A stretch of DNA of 6,060 bases, from the NCBI GenBank assembly GCA_027621335.1, contig JAQCAN010000157.1:1-6060 (forward strand), read 5' to 3'. The DNA is from Bacteroidota bacterium (lineage in GTDB: Bacteria > Bacteroidota > Bacteroidia > Flavobacteriales_D > JABDKJ01). Each line of letters begins with the position of its first letter. The first letter of the stretch is position 1. Positions 1 through 5,190 of this stretch are shown in pieces. Below the pieces are notes generated by a model, which was not told the DNA's origin, ran no database searches, and saw only the letters and a list, made by a program, of their open reading frames with translations. A program made the position numbers and the translations under genes.

Positions 1-23
1 GAGAAGGAGGACTACAATTCTGA
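1..23 (+). CDS. rplR: Large-subunit ribosomal protein uL18 (L18), 3' end only
   Basis: Only the last codons are present. Read with codon boundaries at 3, 6, 9 and so on, the sequence gives E-G-G-L-Q-F followed by TGA at 21-23. The preceding partial codon (xGA) is compatible with arginine, so the tail would read REGGLQF, the kind of C-terminus uL18 proteins have (AREGGL-F). A second in-frame stop, TAA at 24-26, follows immediately. rplR directly upstream of rpsE is the universal spc-operon order, which supports the call. uL18 binds 5S rRNA in the central protuberance of the 50S subunit. The call rests on six residues plus synteny, so it is likely but not proven from this window alone. Confidence 0.75.
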
Positions 24-30
24 TAACGAC

Positions 31-546
31 ATGGCGAAAGAAAAAAATAGTTTGAAGGCAGGCGAAATGGAGCTTAAAGATAAGCTCGTGGCTGTCAACA
101 GGGTGACCAAGGTGACCAAAGGAGGACGTACATTCAGCTTTTCAGCCATTGTGGTGGTAGGTGATGAGAATGGTATCGTAGGCCATGGACTCGGTAAATC
201 CTTGGAGGTAACAGGTGCAATCCAAAAGGCCATAGATGATGCGAAGAAGAACATCGTCAAGATACCGGTCATCAATGGGACCATACCTCATGAGCAATAT
301 GGGAAGTTCTCAGGTGCTCGTGTCTTCATCAAACCTGCTTCCAACGGAACAGGAGTTATTGCAGGTGGAGCTATGCGTGCTGTCTTGGAAAGTGTTGGAG
401 TGAGAGATGTATTGGCCAAGTCGAAGGGTTCTTCGAACCCTCACAATGTGGTCAAAGCAACGATGGATGCACTGACTCAATTACGTGATGCAAGAATGGT
501 TGCTAAAGACAGGGGAATTGACGTGCGAATGGTCTTCAACGGATAA
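31..546 (+). CDS. rpsE: Small-subunit ribosomal protein uS5 (S5)
   Basis: uS5 is a 30S protein near the decoding region and the mRNA entry site; it affects translational fidelity, and changes in its N-terminal loop give spectinomycin resistance in other bacteria. The 171-residue product has the two expected parts. The N-terminal double-stranded-RNA-binding-like domain (about residues 15-80) contains the loop VNRVTKVTKGGRTFSFSA (residues 22-39), then VVVGDENGIVGHGLGK and AIQKAIDDAKKN. The C-terminal domain (about 85-171) contains GTGVIAGGAMRAVLESVGV and the SSNPHNVVKAT segment. Length and motifs are normal for the family. The start at 31 gives the expected MAKE N-terminus, seven bases after the rplR TGA. 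The only Shine-Dalgarno-like string upstream (AAGGAGG, 4-10) is rplR coding sequence, 20 bases away, too far to set this start. Confidence 0.98.
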   Translation: MAKEKNSLKAGEMELKDKLVAVNRVTKVTKGGRTFSFSAIVVVGDENGIVGHGLGKSLEVTGAIQKAIDDAKKNIVKIPVINGTIPHEQYGKFSGARVFIKPASNGTGVIAGGAMRAVLESVGVRDVLAKSKGSSNPHNVVKATMDALTQLRDARMVAKDRGIDVRMVFNG

Positions 547-558
547 AAGAGAGAAGTT

Positions 559-738
559 ATGGGAAAGATCATTGTAACACAGGTTAGAAGCGCAATCAAC
601 AGACCGAAGGACCAAAAGGCCACATTGGTAGCATTGGGCATCAAGAAATTACATAACCCAAAGGAACATGAGGCCACACCTCAAATCCTTGGAATGGTGG
701 CTAAGGTGGGACACCTGGTAACAGTTGAAAAGAAGTAA
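559..738 (+). CDS. rpmD: Large-subunit ribosomal protein uL30 (L30)
   Basis: This small gene encodes 59 residues, MGKIIVTQVRSAINRPKDQK at the start and GMVAKVGHLVTVEKK at the end. It has the classic bacterial uL30 pattern: a beta strand (KIIVTQVRSAI), then the P-K-DQKATLVALGIKKLHNP helix region, then the final strand GMVAKVGHLV. The length matches the roughly 60-residue bacterial form. uL30 sits on the 50S subunit, bound to 23S rRNA. The gene lies between rpsE (12-base gap) and rplO (18-base gap), its standard place in the spc operon. The ATG at 559 is preceded by the purine-rich string AAGAGAGAAGTT, with no true Shine-Dalgarno match. Some Bacteria and most organelles lack this gene; here it is intact. 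Confidence 0.97.
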   Translation: MGKIIVTQVRSAINRPKDQKATLVALGIKKLHNPKEHEATPQILGMVAKVGHLVTVEKK

Positions 739-753
739 AAGTCTAAGAAGTAA
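730..753 (+). repeat. Short direct repeat at the end of rpmD
   Basis: The nine-base string AAGAAGTAA occurs at 730-738, where it encodes the last Lys-Lys and stop of rpmD, and again at 745-753, 15 bases later and still in the same frame. It therefore supplies a second lysine-lysine-stop set in the spacer before rplO. It looks like a small local duplication of the gene end, or chance in A-rich sequence. It may act as a backup stop. No function can be claimed. Confidence 0.5.
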
Positions 754-756
754 GAA

Positions 757-1206
757 ATGGAATTAAGTAATCTTAAACCTGCGGTTGGTTCGACCAAGCA
801 GCGTAAGCGAGTAGGAAGGGGAGAAGGGTCTGGCAGAGGTGGTACATCCACAAGAGGCCATAAAGGAGCCAAGTCCCGTTCAGGTTACTCTAAGAAAAGA
901 GGATTCGAAGGAGGACAAATGCCTTTGCAAAGAAGGATTCCCAAGTTCGGATTCACGAATAGGAATAGGGTCGAGTACAAGGCCATCAACCTTGATACGA
1001 TTCAGCTCTTGGCTGATGAGCAGAAGCTTACTGATTTTTCTCCAGAATCGTTGGTAGCTGTAGGTCTTGCGGCCAAGAAGGATCTCATCAAGATCCTAGG
1101 TAGAGGGGAATTGAATGCGACAGTGAATATTACTGCTCACGCTTTCTCGGCATCTGCCAAAGAGGCCATTGAATCTAAAGGAGGAACAGTCACAGTCCTA
1201 GCCTAA
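757..1206 (+). CDS. rplO: Large-subunit ribosomal protein uL15 (L15)
   Basis: uL15 is a 50S assembly protein that binds 23S rRNA through a long basic N-terminal extension. The 149-residue product starts MELSNLKPAVGSTKQRKRVG, followed by the glycine/arginine-rich tail GRGEGSGRGGTSTRGHKGAKSR (residues 20-41) and the near-universal GFEGGQMPLQRRIPKFGF block (49-66). The globular C-terminal half ends in the family signature region KEAIESKGGTVTVL (135-148). Length is normal. rpmD is 18 bases upstream and secY 13 bases downstream, as expected. The start at 757 is preceded by an A-rich stretch without a Shine-Dalgarno sequence. A perfect AAGGAGG occurs inside the gene at 908-914, just ahead of in-frame Met55; because it encodes part of the conserved GFEGGQM motif, I read it as coding sequence and not as a second start. 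Confidence 0.98.
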   Translation: MELSNLKPAVGSTKQRKRVGRGEGSGRGGTSTRGHKGAKSRSGYSKKRGFEGGQMPLQRRIPKFGFTNRNRVEYKAINLDTIQLLADEQKLTDFSPESLVAVGLAAKKDLIKILGRGELNATVNITAHAFSASAKEAIESKGGTVTVLA

Positions 1207-1219
1207 ACCTAAGAGATAC

Positions 1220-2563
1220 ATGAAGAACTTCATCGAGACATTAAAGAACATCTGGAAAATTGAGGAGTTGAGGAACCGAATCCTCATTACCCTAGGATTT
1301 ATCTTGATATACAGGATTGGCTCGTTCGTAGTGCTTCCTGGAGTCGATCTAGATGCTCTGGAGGCTGGTAATTCCAGCGGTAGCGGTGATGGACTTATCG
1401 GTCTTTTGGCGTTGTTCACTGGAGGTGCTTTCAGCAGAGCGTCCATCTTTGCGCTGGGAATCATGCCCTATATCTCGGCCTCCATCATCATGCAGTTGAT
1501 GGGAATAGCTGTGCCTTCCATTCAGAAGATGCAGAGAGAGGGGGAGAGTGGACAGAAGCGATTGAATCAGATCACCCGTTTTCTTACGGTGGCCATCACT
1601 TCATTACAGGCGCCAGGTTACCTTGCAGCTACCGTGACTACAGTCCCTGGGGCAGTTCCTATGGAGACGACCGGTTGGTGGATCAGTTCCATCATCATTC
1701 TGTCTGCTGGAACTTTGTTCGTCATGTGGATGGGTGAACGTATCACTGACCGTGGAATAGGAAATGGTATCTCTTTGCTCATCATGATCGGAATCATTGC
1801 CAGTCTTCCAGGAGCCTTTATTCAAGAAGTCATTTCGCAGACTGGTCTCGGTGGAGGTGGACTTGTCATGCTGTTGGTGGAGATAGTCTTCCTGTTACTG
1901 GTCATTGCCGCAACCATCGCATTGGTCCAAGCCACACGAAGAGTGCCAGTTCAATTCGCCAAGCGTGTGGTAGGCAACAAGCAATATGGAGGAGTTCGCC
2001 AGTACATTCCTTTAAAGGTCAATGCTGCTGGGGTCATGCCGATCATCTTCGCTCAAGCTATCATGTTCGTGCCGTTGTACATTGCTCAGGCTCTGAACGC
2101 AGAGCCTGGAGCGTTTCTTCAGAGTATGGTGAATATCAATGGGTTCTGGTACAACTTCATATTCTTCCTAATGGTAGTTATCTTCACCTATTTCTATACA
2201 GCCATAACGGTCAATCCGAATCAGATGGCAGATGACCTGAAAAGGAACGGTGGATTCATCCCAGGTGTGAAGCCAGGTAAAAAGACTTCAGAATTTTTAG
2301 ACAATCTTCTTTCTAGAATCACACTTCCAGGGGCTGTGTTTCTAGGATTGGTGGCCATACTTCCATCTTTTGCTGTGATGTTCGGAGTGAAACAAGGATT
2401 CGCCTTGTTCTTCGGAGGAACATCTCTGCTTATCATGGTGGGAGTAGTGTTGGACACCTTACAACAAATTGAAAGTCATCTTCTCTCCCGTCACTATGAT
2501 GGGCTCATGAAATCAGGTAAAATCAAAGGACGTGGATCTTCCGCGTTCGGAATGGCCGGATAA
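1220..2563 (+). CDS. secY: Protein translocase channel subunit SecY
   Basis: SecY is the inner-membrane pore of the SecYEG translocon, through which unfolded proteins are exported or inserted into the membrane. The 447-residue product has the expected ten hydrophobic segments, roughly at residues 20-40, 76-95, 119-138, 153-172, 182-203, 215-237, 268-288, 311-331, 369-390 and 396-415. Hallmarks are the plug region after segment 1 (GLLALFTGGAFSRASIFALG, 61-80), GIMPYISASIIMQLM (80-94), GERITDRGIGNGISLLIMIG (172-191), and the cytoplasmic loop GGFIPGVKPGKKTSEFLDNL (344-363). At position 351 a lysine stands where E. coli SecY has Arg357. The tail ends GKIKGRGSSAFGMAG. The gene sits 13 bases after rplO and only two bases before map. 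Co-transcription with ribosomal proteins is the usual arrangement. Confidence 0.98.
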   Translation: MKNFIETLKNIWKIEELRNRILITLGFILIYRIGSFVVLPGVDLDALEAGNSSGSGDGLIGLLALFTGGAFSRASIFALGIMPYISASIIMQLMGIAVPSIQKMQREGESGQKRLNQITRFLTVAITSLQAPGYLAATVTTVPGAVPMETTGWWISSIIILSAGTLFVMWMGERITDRGIGNGISLLIMIGIIASLPGAFIQEVISQTGLGGGGLVMLLVEIVFLLLVIAATIALVQATRRVPVQFAKRVVGNKQYGGVRQYIPLKVNAAGVMPIIFAQAIMFVPLYIAQALNAEPGAFLQSMVNINGFWYNFIFFLMVVIFTYFYTAITVNPNQMADDLKRNGGFIPGVKPGKKTSEFLDNLLSRITLPGAVFLGLVAILPSFAVMFGVKQGFALFFGGTSLLIMVGVVLDTLQQIESHLLSRHYDGLMKSGKIKGRGSSAFGMAG

Positions 2564-2565
2564 GC

Positions 2566-3357
2566 ATGATCCATGCAAAGACAGAGGAGGAGATAGAGAT
2601 ACTTAGACAAAGTTCTTTACTTGTTGGCAAGACGTTAGCTGAAGTGGCAGCTTTGATAGAACCAGGGGTTAGTCCTTTGGCTCTGGATAAGATTGCCGAA
2701 GAGTTCATCAAGGACCATGGGGCACACCCAGCATTCTTGGGATTCCATGGCTTTCCGAACTCGCTGTGTTGCTCTGTGAATGAGCAAGTGGTGCATGGGA
2801 TACCAACTTCCAAGCCTCTAGAGAATGGTGATATCATCTCTGTGGATTGTGGAGTGTACATGAACGGGTACTATGGCGATAGCGCTTACACCTTCGAAGT
2901 AGGTGAGGTAACTCCTGAAGTGAAAAAGCTTCTTCAAGTCACCAAAGAGTGCTTGGAGAAGGGCATACAGGAGGCCATTGCTGGAAATAGGGTCGGAGAT
3001 ATCGGATTCGCAATTCAACAACATGCAGAATCCAATGGATTTGGTGTTGTGCGCGAATTGGTAGGTCACGGACTCGGAAAGAACTTGCACGAAGCTCCAG
3101 AGGTTCCCAATTATGGGAAAAGAGGGCGTGGAGTGAAACTGATCGAAGGTTTGACATTGGCCATAGAACCAATGATAAATCTGGGAACCAAGGAAATCAA
3201 CCAACTATCAGACGGTTGGACCATAGTGACCAAGGATAAGAAGGTATCCGCCCATTATGAGCATGATGTGGTGGTGAGAAAAGGAAAAGCAGAACTCTTG
3301 TCGACATTCGAATACGTTGAACAAGTCTTGGCAAAAAAGAAAGAAAGGGTAAACTGA
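2566..3357 (+). CDS. map: Type I methionine aminopeptidase
   Basis: This cytosolic metalloprotease removes the initiator methionine from nascent proteins whose second residue is small, after deformylation. All five metal ligands of the pita-bread fold are visible: Asp94 (ISVDCG), Asp105 (GYYGDSAYTF), His168 (VGHGLGK), Glu201 (AIEPM) and Glu233 (YEHDVVV). The substrate-side histidines His77 (VVHGIP) and His175 (LHEAP) are also present. At 263 residues it matches the short type Ia form, with no N-terminal zinc-finger extension and no type II insert. It begins two bases after the secY stop (TAAGCATG), so translation may be coupled to secY by reinitiation. infA follows three bases after its TGA. 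map between secY and infA without adk is the order I associate with Bacteroidota. Its product would process its neighbours here that start MA, such as uS5, IF1, uS13, uS11 and uS4. Confidence 0.98.
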   Translation: MIHAKTEEEIEILRQSSLLVGKTLAEVAALIEPGVSPLALDKIAEEFIKDHGAHPAFLGFHGFPNSLCCSVNEQVVHGIPTSKPLENGDIISVDCGVYMNGYYGDSAYTFEVGEVTPEVKKLLQVTKECLEKGIQEAIAGNRVGDIGFAIQQHAESNGFGVVRELVGHGLGKNLHEAPEVPNYGKRGRGVKLIEGLTLAIEPMINLGTKEINQLSDGWTIVTKDKKVSAHYEHDVVVRKGKAELLSTFEYVEQVLAKKKERVN

Positions 3358-3360
3358 TTA

Positions 3361-3579
3361 ATGGCAAAACAAGCCTCAATAGAACAAGACGGAGTAATCC
3401 GGGAAGCATTGTCGAATGCAATGTTCCGTGTTGAATTGGAGAATGGGCATATGATTACAGCTCACATCTCTGGTAAGATGCGCATGTTCTACATACGAAT
3501 CCTTCCTGGGGACAAGGTCAAAGTGGAGATGTCTCCATACGACCTGAGCAAGGGTAGGATAACCTATAGATATAAGTAA
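3361..3579 (+). CDS. infA: Translation initiation factor IF1
   Basis: IF1 binds the 30S A site during initiation and works with IF2 and IF3 to place the initiator tRNA. The 72-residue product is nearly entirely a single S1-like OB fold, with the family landmarks IEQDGVIREALSNAMFRVEL (residues 7-26), GHMITAHISGKMRMFYIRIL (29-48), GDKVKVEMSPYDL (50-62) and the ending KGRITYRYK. Length is exactly typical of bacterial IF1. The gene lies three bases after map and 11 bases before rpmJ, with no space for its own promoter. The ATG at 3361 gives the expected MAKQ start; the upstream AAACTGATTA has no Shine-Dalgarno match. Confidence 0.98.
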   Translation: MAKQASIEQDGVIREALSNAMFRVELENGHMITAHISGKMRMFYIRILPGDKVKVEMSPYDLSKGRITYRYK

Positions 3580-3590
3580 AACAGACTGGC

Positions 3591-3707
3591 ATGAAGATCA
3601 GGGCAAGTATCAAGAAGCGATCAGCTGATTGTAAGATCGTGAGAAGAAAGGGGAAACTCTATGTGATAAACAAGAAGAACCCCAGGTTCAAGCAGCGACA
3701 AGGCTGA
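3591..3707 (+). CDS. rpmJ: Large-subunit ribosomal protein bL36 (L36), zinc-free type
   Basis: This gene encodes 38 residues, starting MKIRASIKKRSADCKIVRRK and ending VINKKNPRFKQRQG, the full length of bL36. The MK-RAS-KK start, CKIVRRKGKLYVI core and K-KQRQG ending leave no doubt about the family. bL36 is a late-assembling 50S protein contacting 23S rRNA. The zinc ribbon of the classical form uses Cys11, Cys14, Cys27 and His33. Here position 11 is Ser, 27 is Asn and 33 is Phe; only Cys14 remains, so zinc cannot be held in the usual way. It is therefore a C-minus form, which is known in several bacterial groups. The gene is 11 bases after infA and 29 bases before rpsM, standard placement. The start at 3591 is the only one giving the conserved N-terminus. 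Confidence 0.97.
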   Translation: MKIRASIKKRSADCKIVRRKGKLYVINKKNPRFKQRQG

Positions 3708-3736
3708 TTTTGAATTAAACTATTGAATAAAGAGAT
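3708..3736 (+). other. A/T-rich spacer at the spc-alpha boundary
   Basis: This 29-base gap separates rpmJ from rpsM, the point where the E. coli alpha operon begins and where uS4 represses its own operon through a pseudoknot. The spacer is rich in A and T (it includes TTTTGAATTAAAC) but is too short for such a structure by itself. I see no hairpin, no terminator and no convincing Bacteroidota-type promoter: a TTTG lies at 3709-3712, but no TAnnTTTG follows at the expected distance. The alpha genes are therefore probably read through from upstream. Confidence 0.5.
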
Positions 3737-4114
3737 ATGGCACGTATAGCTGGTATAGACCTTCCTAGGAATAAAAGAGGAGAGATAGGCTTGACCTACA
3801 TCTTCGGAATAGGCAGGAACACTGCAAAATCCATCTTGGATAAGGCAAGTGTAGATTACGGAGTAAAAGTTCAAGATTGGTCTGATGACCAGTTGGCAGG
3901 CATCCGTAAAGTGATCAATGATGAGTACCGCGTAGAAGGAGCATTGCGTTCCGAGGTACAGACCAACATCAAGCGTCTGATGGACATCGGATGCTACAGA
4001 GGTATACGCCATCGTTCTGGTCTCCCGCTGAGAGGACAGCACACCAAAAATAATTCCCGAACCCGAAAAGGTAAGAGGAAGACCGTTGCAAACAAGAAGA
4101 AGGCAACCAAATAA
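3737..4114 (+). CDS. rpsM: Small-subunit ribosomal protein uS13 (S13)
   Basis: uS13 lies in the head of the 30S subunit, forms intersubunit bridges with the 50S and contacts the P-site tRNA with its C-terminal tail. The 125-residue product begins MARIAGIDLPRNKRGEIGLT, has the helix-two-turn-helix region around TYIFGIGRNTAKSILDKA (20-37), the family signature DIGCYRGIRHRSGLPLRGQ (83-101) and the basic tail TKNNSRTRKGKRKTVANKKK. All of these are standard, and length is normal. Two in-frame stops, TAA at 4112-4114 and TAA at 4115-4117, end it. rpsK follows after 22 bases. The A-rich upstream string AATAAAGAGAT offers at most a weak GAGA match. Confidence 0.98.
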   Translation: MARIAGIDLPRNKRGEIGLTYIFGIGRNTAKSILDKASVDYGVKVQDWSDDQLAGIRKVINDEYRVEGALRSEVQTNIKRLMDIGCYRGIRHRSGLPLRGQHTKNNSRTRKGKRKTVANKKKATK

Positions 4115-4136
4115 TAATCAGCATAACTGACAGATC

Positions 4137-4523
4137 ATGGCCAAAGCTGGTACAAAGAAGAAAAAGAAGGTAAGGGTAGAATCCCATGGGCAAGCTCACA
4201 TTCAAGCGAGCTTCAACAACATCATCGTCTCGTTGACCAATAACTCAGGAGAAGTCATCTCTTGGTCGTCAGCAGGAAAGATGGGATTCAGAGGTTCCAA
4301 GAAGAACACCCCTTATGCAGCTCAGATGGCTGCTGAGGACTGTGGAAAGGAAGCCTTGGAATATGGCCTGAGGAAGGTGAAGGTTTATGTCAAAGGTCCT
4401 GGAACAGGTCGTGAGAGCGCAATACGTTCGCTTCACAACATGGGGATAGAAGTGACTGAGATCATAGACGTCACACCTATGCCGCACAATGGATGTCGCC
4501 CTCCTAAAAAGAGAAGGGTTTGA
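4137..4523 (+). CDS. rpsK: Small-subunit ribosomal protein uS11 (S11)
   Basis: uS11 is on the 30S platform, near the mRNA exit channel where the Shine-Dalgarno helix forms in other bacteria. The 128-residue product has a lysine-rich start (KKKKKVRVE), then the conserved core GQAHIQASFNNIIVSLTN (18-35), SWSSAGKMGFRGSKKNTPYA (42-61) and AAEDCGKEALEYGL (65-78), and the near-invariant ending VTPMPHNGCRPPKKRRV (112-128). The Asn118-Gly119 pair corresponds to the E. coli S11 site known to form isoaspartate. Length and motifs are normal. It lies 22 bases after rpsM and 38 bases before rpsD. The region before the ATG (ATCAGCATAACTGACAGATC) contains no Shine-Dalgarno sequence. Confidence 0.98.
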   Translation: MAKAGTKKKKKVRVESHGQAHIQASFNNIIVSLTNNSGEVISWSSAGKMGFRGSKKNTPYAAQMAAEDCGKEALEYGLRKVKVYVKGPGTGRESAIRSLHNMGIEVTEIIDVTPMPHNGCRPPKKRRV

Positions 4524-4561
4524 TTCCTGAGAGTATTTACACACAGAGTTAAGAAAGACAA
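4524..4561 (+). other. Longest intergenic gap, rpsK-rpsD
   Basis: This 38-base gap is the largest in the window. It is A-rich toward the rpsD start (GTTAAGAAAGACAA) and holds no open reading frame of note, no strong inverted repeat and no recognised promoter. It directly precedes rpsD, whose product autoregulates the alpha operon in E. coli, but I can see no structure here that would support such control. Confidence 0.4.
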
Positions 4562-5167
4562 ATGGCACGTTATAGAGGACCCAAGTCCAAGGTTGCAAGA
4601 CGATTCAAGGAACCGATTTTCGGACCTGATAAAGCACTGGAGAGGAAGAATTATCCTCCTGGAATGCATGGACCGAATAAGAGGAGAGGTAAGCAATCCG
4701 AATATTCTATGCAGCTTTTGGAAAAGCAGAAAGCAAAGTTCACCTATGGCATTTTGGAGAAGCAATTCGCCAAGATGTTCCATCATGCGCAAAGCAAGAA
4801 AGGTATCACTGGTACCAACCTTCTTCAGCTTTGTGAGGCGAGATTGGACAACACAGTCTTCAGGTTGGGTATCGCTTCTACACGAAGAGCAGCACGTCAG
4901 TTGGTTGGTCATTGTCACATCTTGGTCAATGGAAAATTGACCAACATCCCGTCTTACACACTCCGTCCAGGTGATGTTGTGGAAGTAAGGGAGCGATCTA
5001 AGAGCTTGGAGGTCATCACTGCCTCTTTGTCGGCAAGTTCCAGTAAATGGGACTGGCTTCAATGGAACGCTGAGACGATGAAAGGTGAGGTGTTGGCCCT
5101 TCCAGAGAGGGAGCAGATTCCTGAGAACATCAAGGAGCAACTGATCGTGGAACTATATTCTAAATAA
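4562..5167 (+). CDS. rpsD: Small-subunit ribosomal protein uS4 (S4), zinc-free type
   Basis: uS4 is a primary 16S rRNA-binding protein that nucleates 30S assembly and influences decoding accuracy. The 201-residue product begins MARYRGPKSKVARRFKEPIF and has the YPPGMHG segment (31-37), the KQSEYSMQLLEKQKAKFTYGI region (44-64) and the S4 RNA-binding domain (about 93-155: ARLDNTVFRLGIASTRRAAR, then QLVGHCHILVNGKLTNIPSY and RPGDVVEVRE). It closes with the typical IPENIKEQLIVELYSK. The four cysteines that bind zinc or an Fe-S cluster near the N-terminus in some lineages are missing: the first cysteine is Cys91. In E. coli, uS4 represses the alpha operon by binding its mRNA leader; no such leader is visible here. 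Gap to rpoA is 23 bases. Confidence 0.98.
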   Translation: MARYRGPKSKVARRFKEPIFGPDKALERKNYPPGMHGPNKRRGKQSEYSMQLLEKQKAKFTYGILEKQFAKMFHHAQSKKGITGTNLLQLCEARLDNTVFRLGIASTRRAARQLVGHCHILVNGKLTNIPSYTLRPGDVVEVRERSKSLEVITASLSASSSKWDWLQWNAETMKGEVLALPEREQIPENIKEQLIVELYSK

Positions 5168-5190
5168 TCCCAATAACACAGTAGAAAGCT

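Noticed and set aside
2818..3204. A 128-residue minus-strand reading frame opposite map.
   Set aside because: It is antisense to catalytic-residue-bearing map sequence, and the protein has random composition.
3708..3736. Possible Bacteroidota promoter (TTTG at 3709-3712) before rpsM.
   Set aside because: No TAnnTTTG-like -7 element follows at about 19-20 bases; short A/T-rich spacers yield TTTG by chance.
3659..4042. A 127-residue minus-strand reading frame across rpmJ and rpsM.
   Set aside because: It is wholly antisense to two conserved ribosomal protein genes, with no family motif and no plausible start context.
4593..4940. A 115-residue plus-strand frame overlapping rpsD.
   Set aside because: It is an alternate frame inside rpsD; the rpsD frame carries all S4 motifs, and there is no sign of a frameshift or overlapping gene.
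4433..5140. A 235-residue reading frame on the minus strand.
   Set aside because: It lies antisense to rpsD and the end of rpsK, which are certain. Its product has no recognisable motif and is a shadow of codon bias in the real genes.
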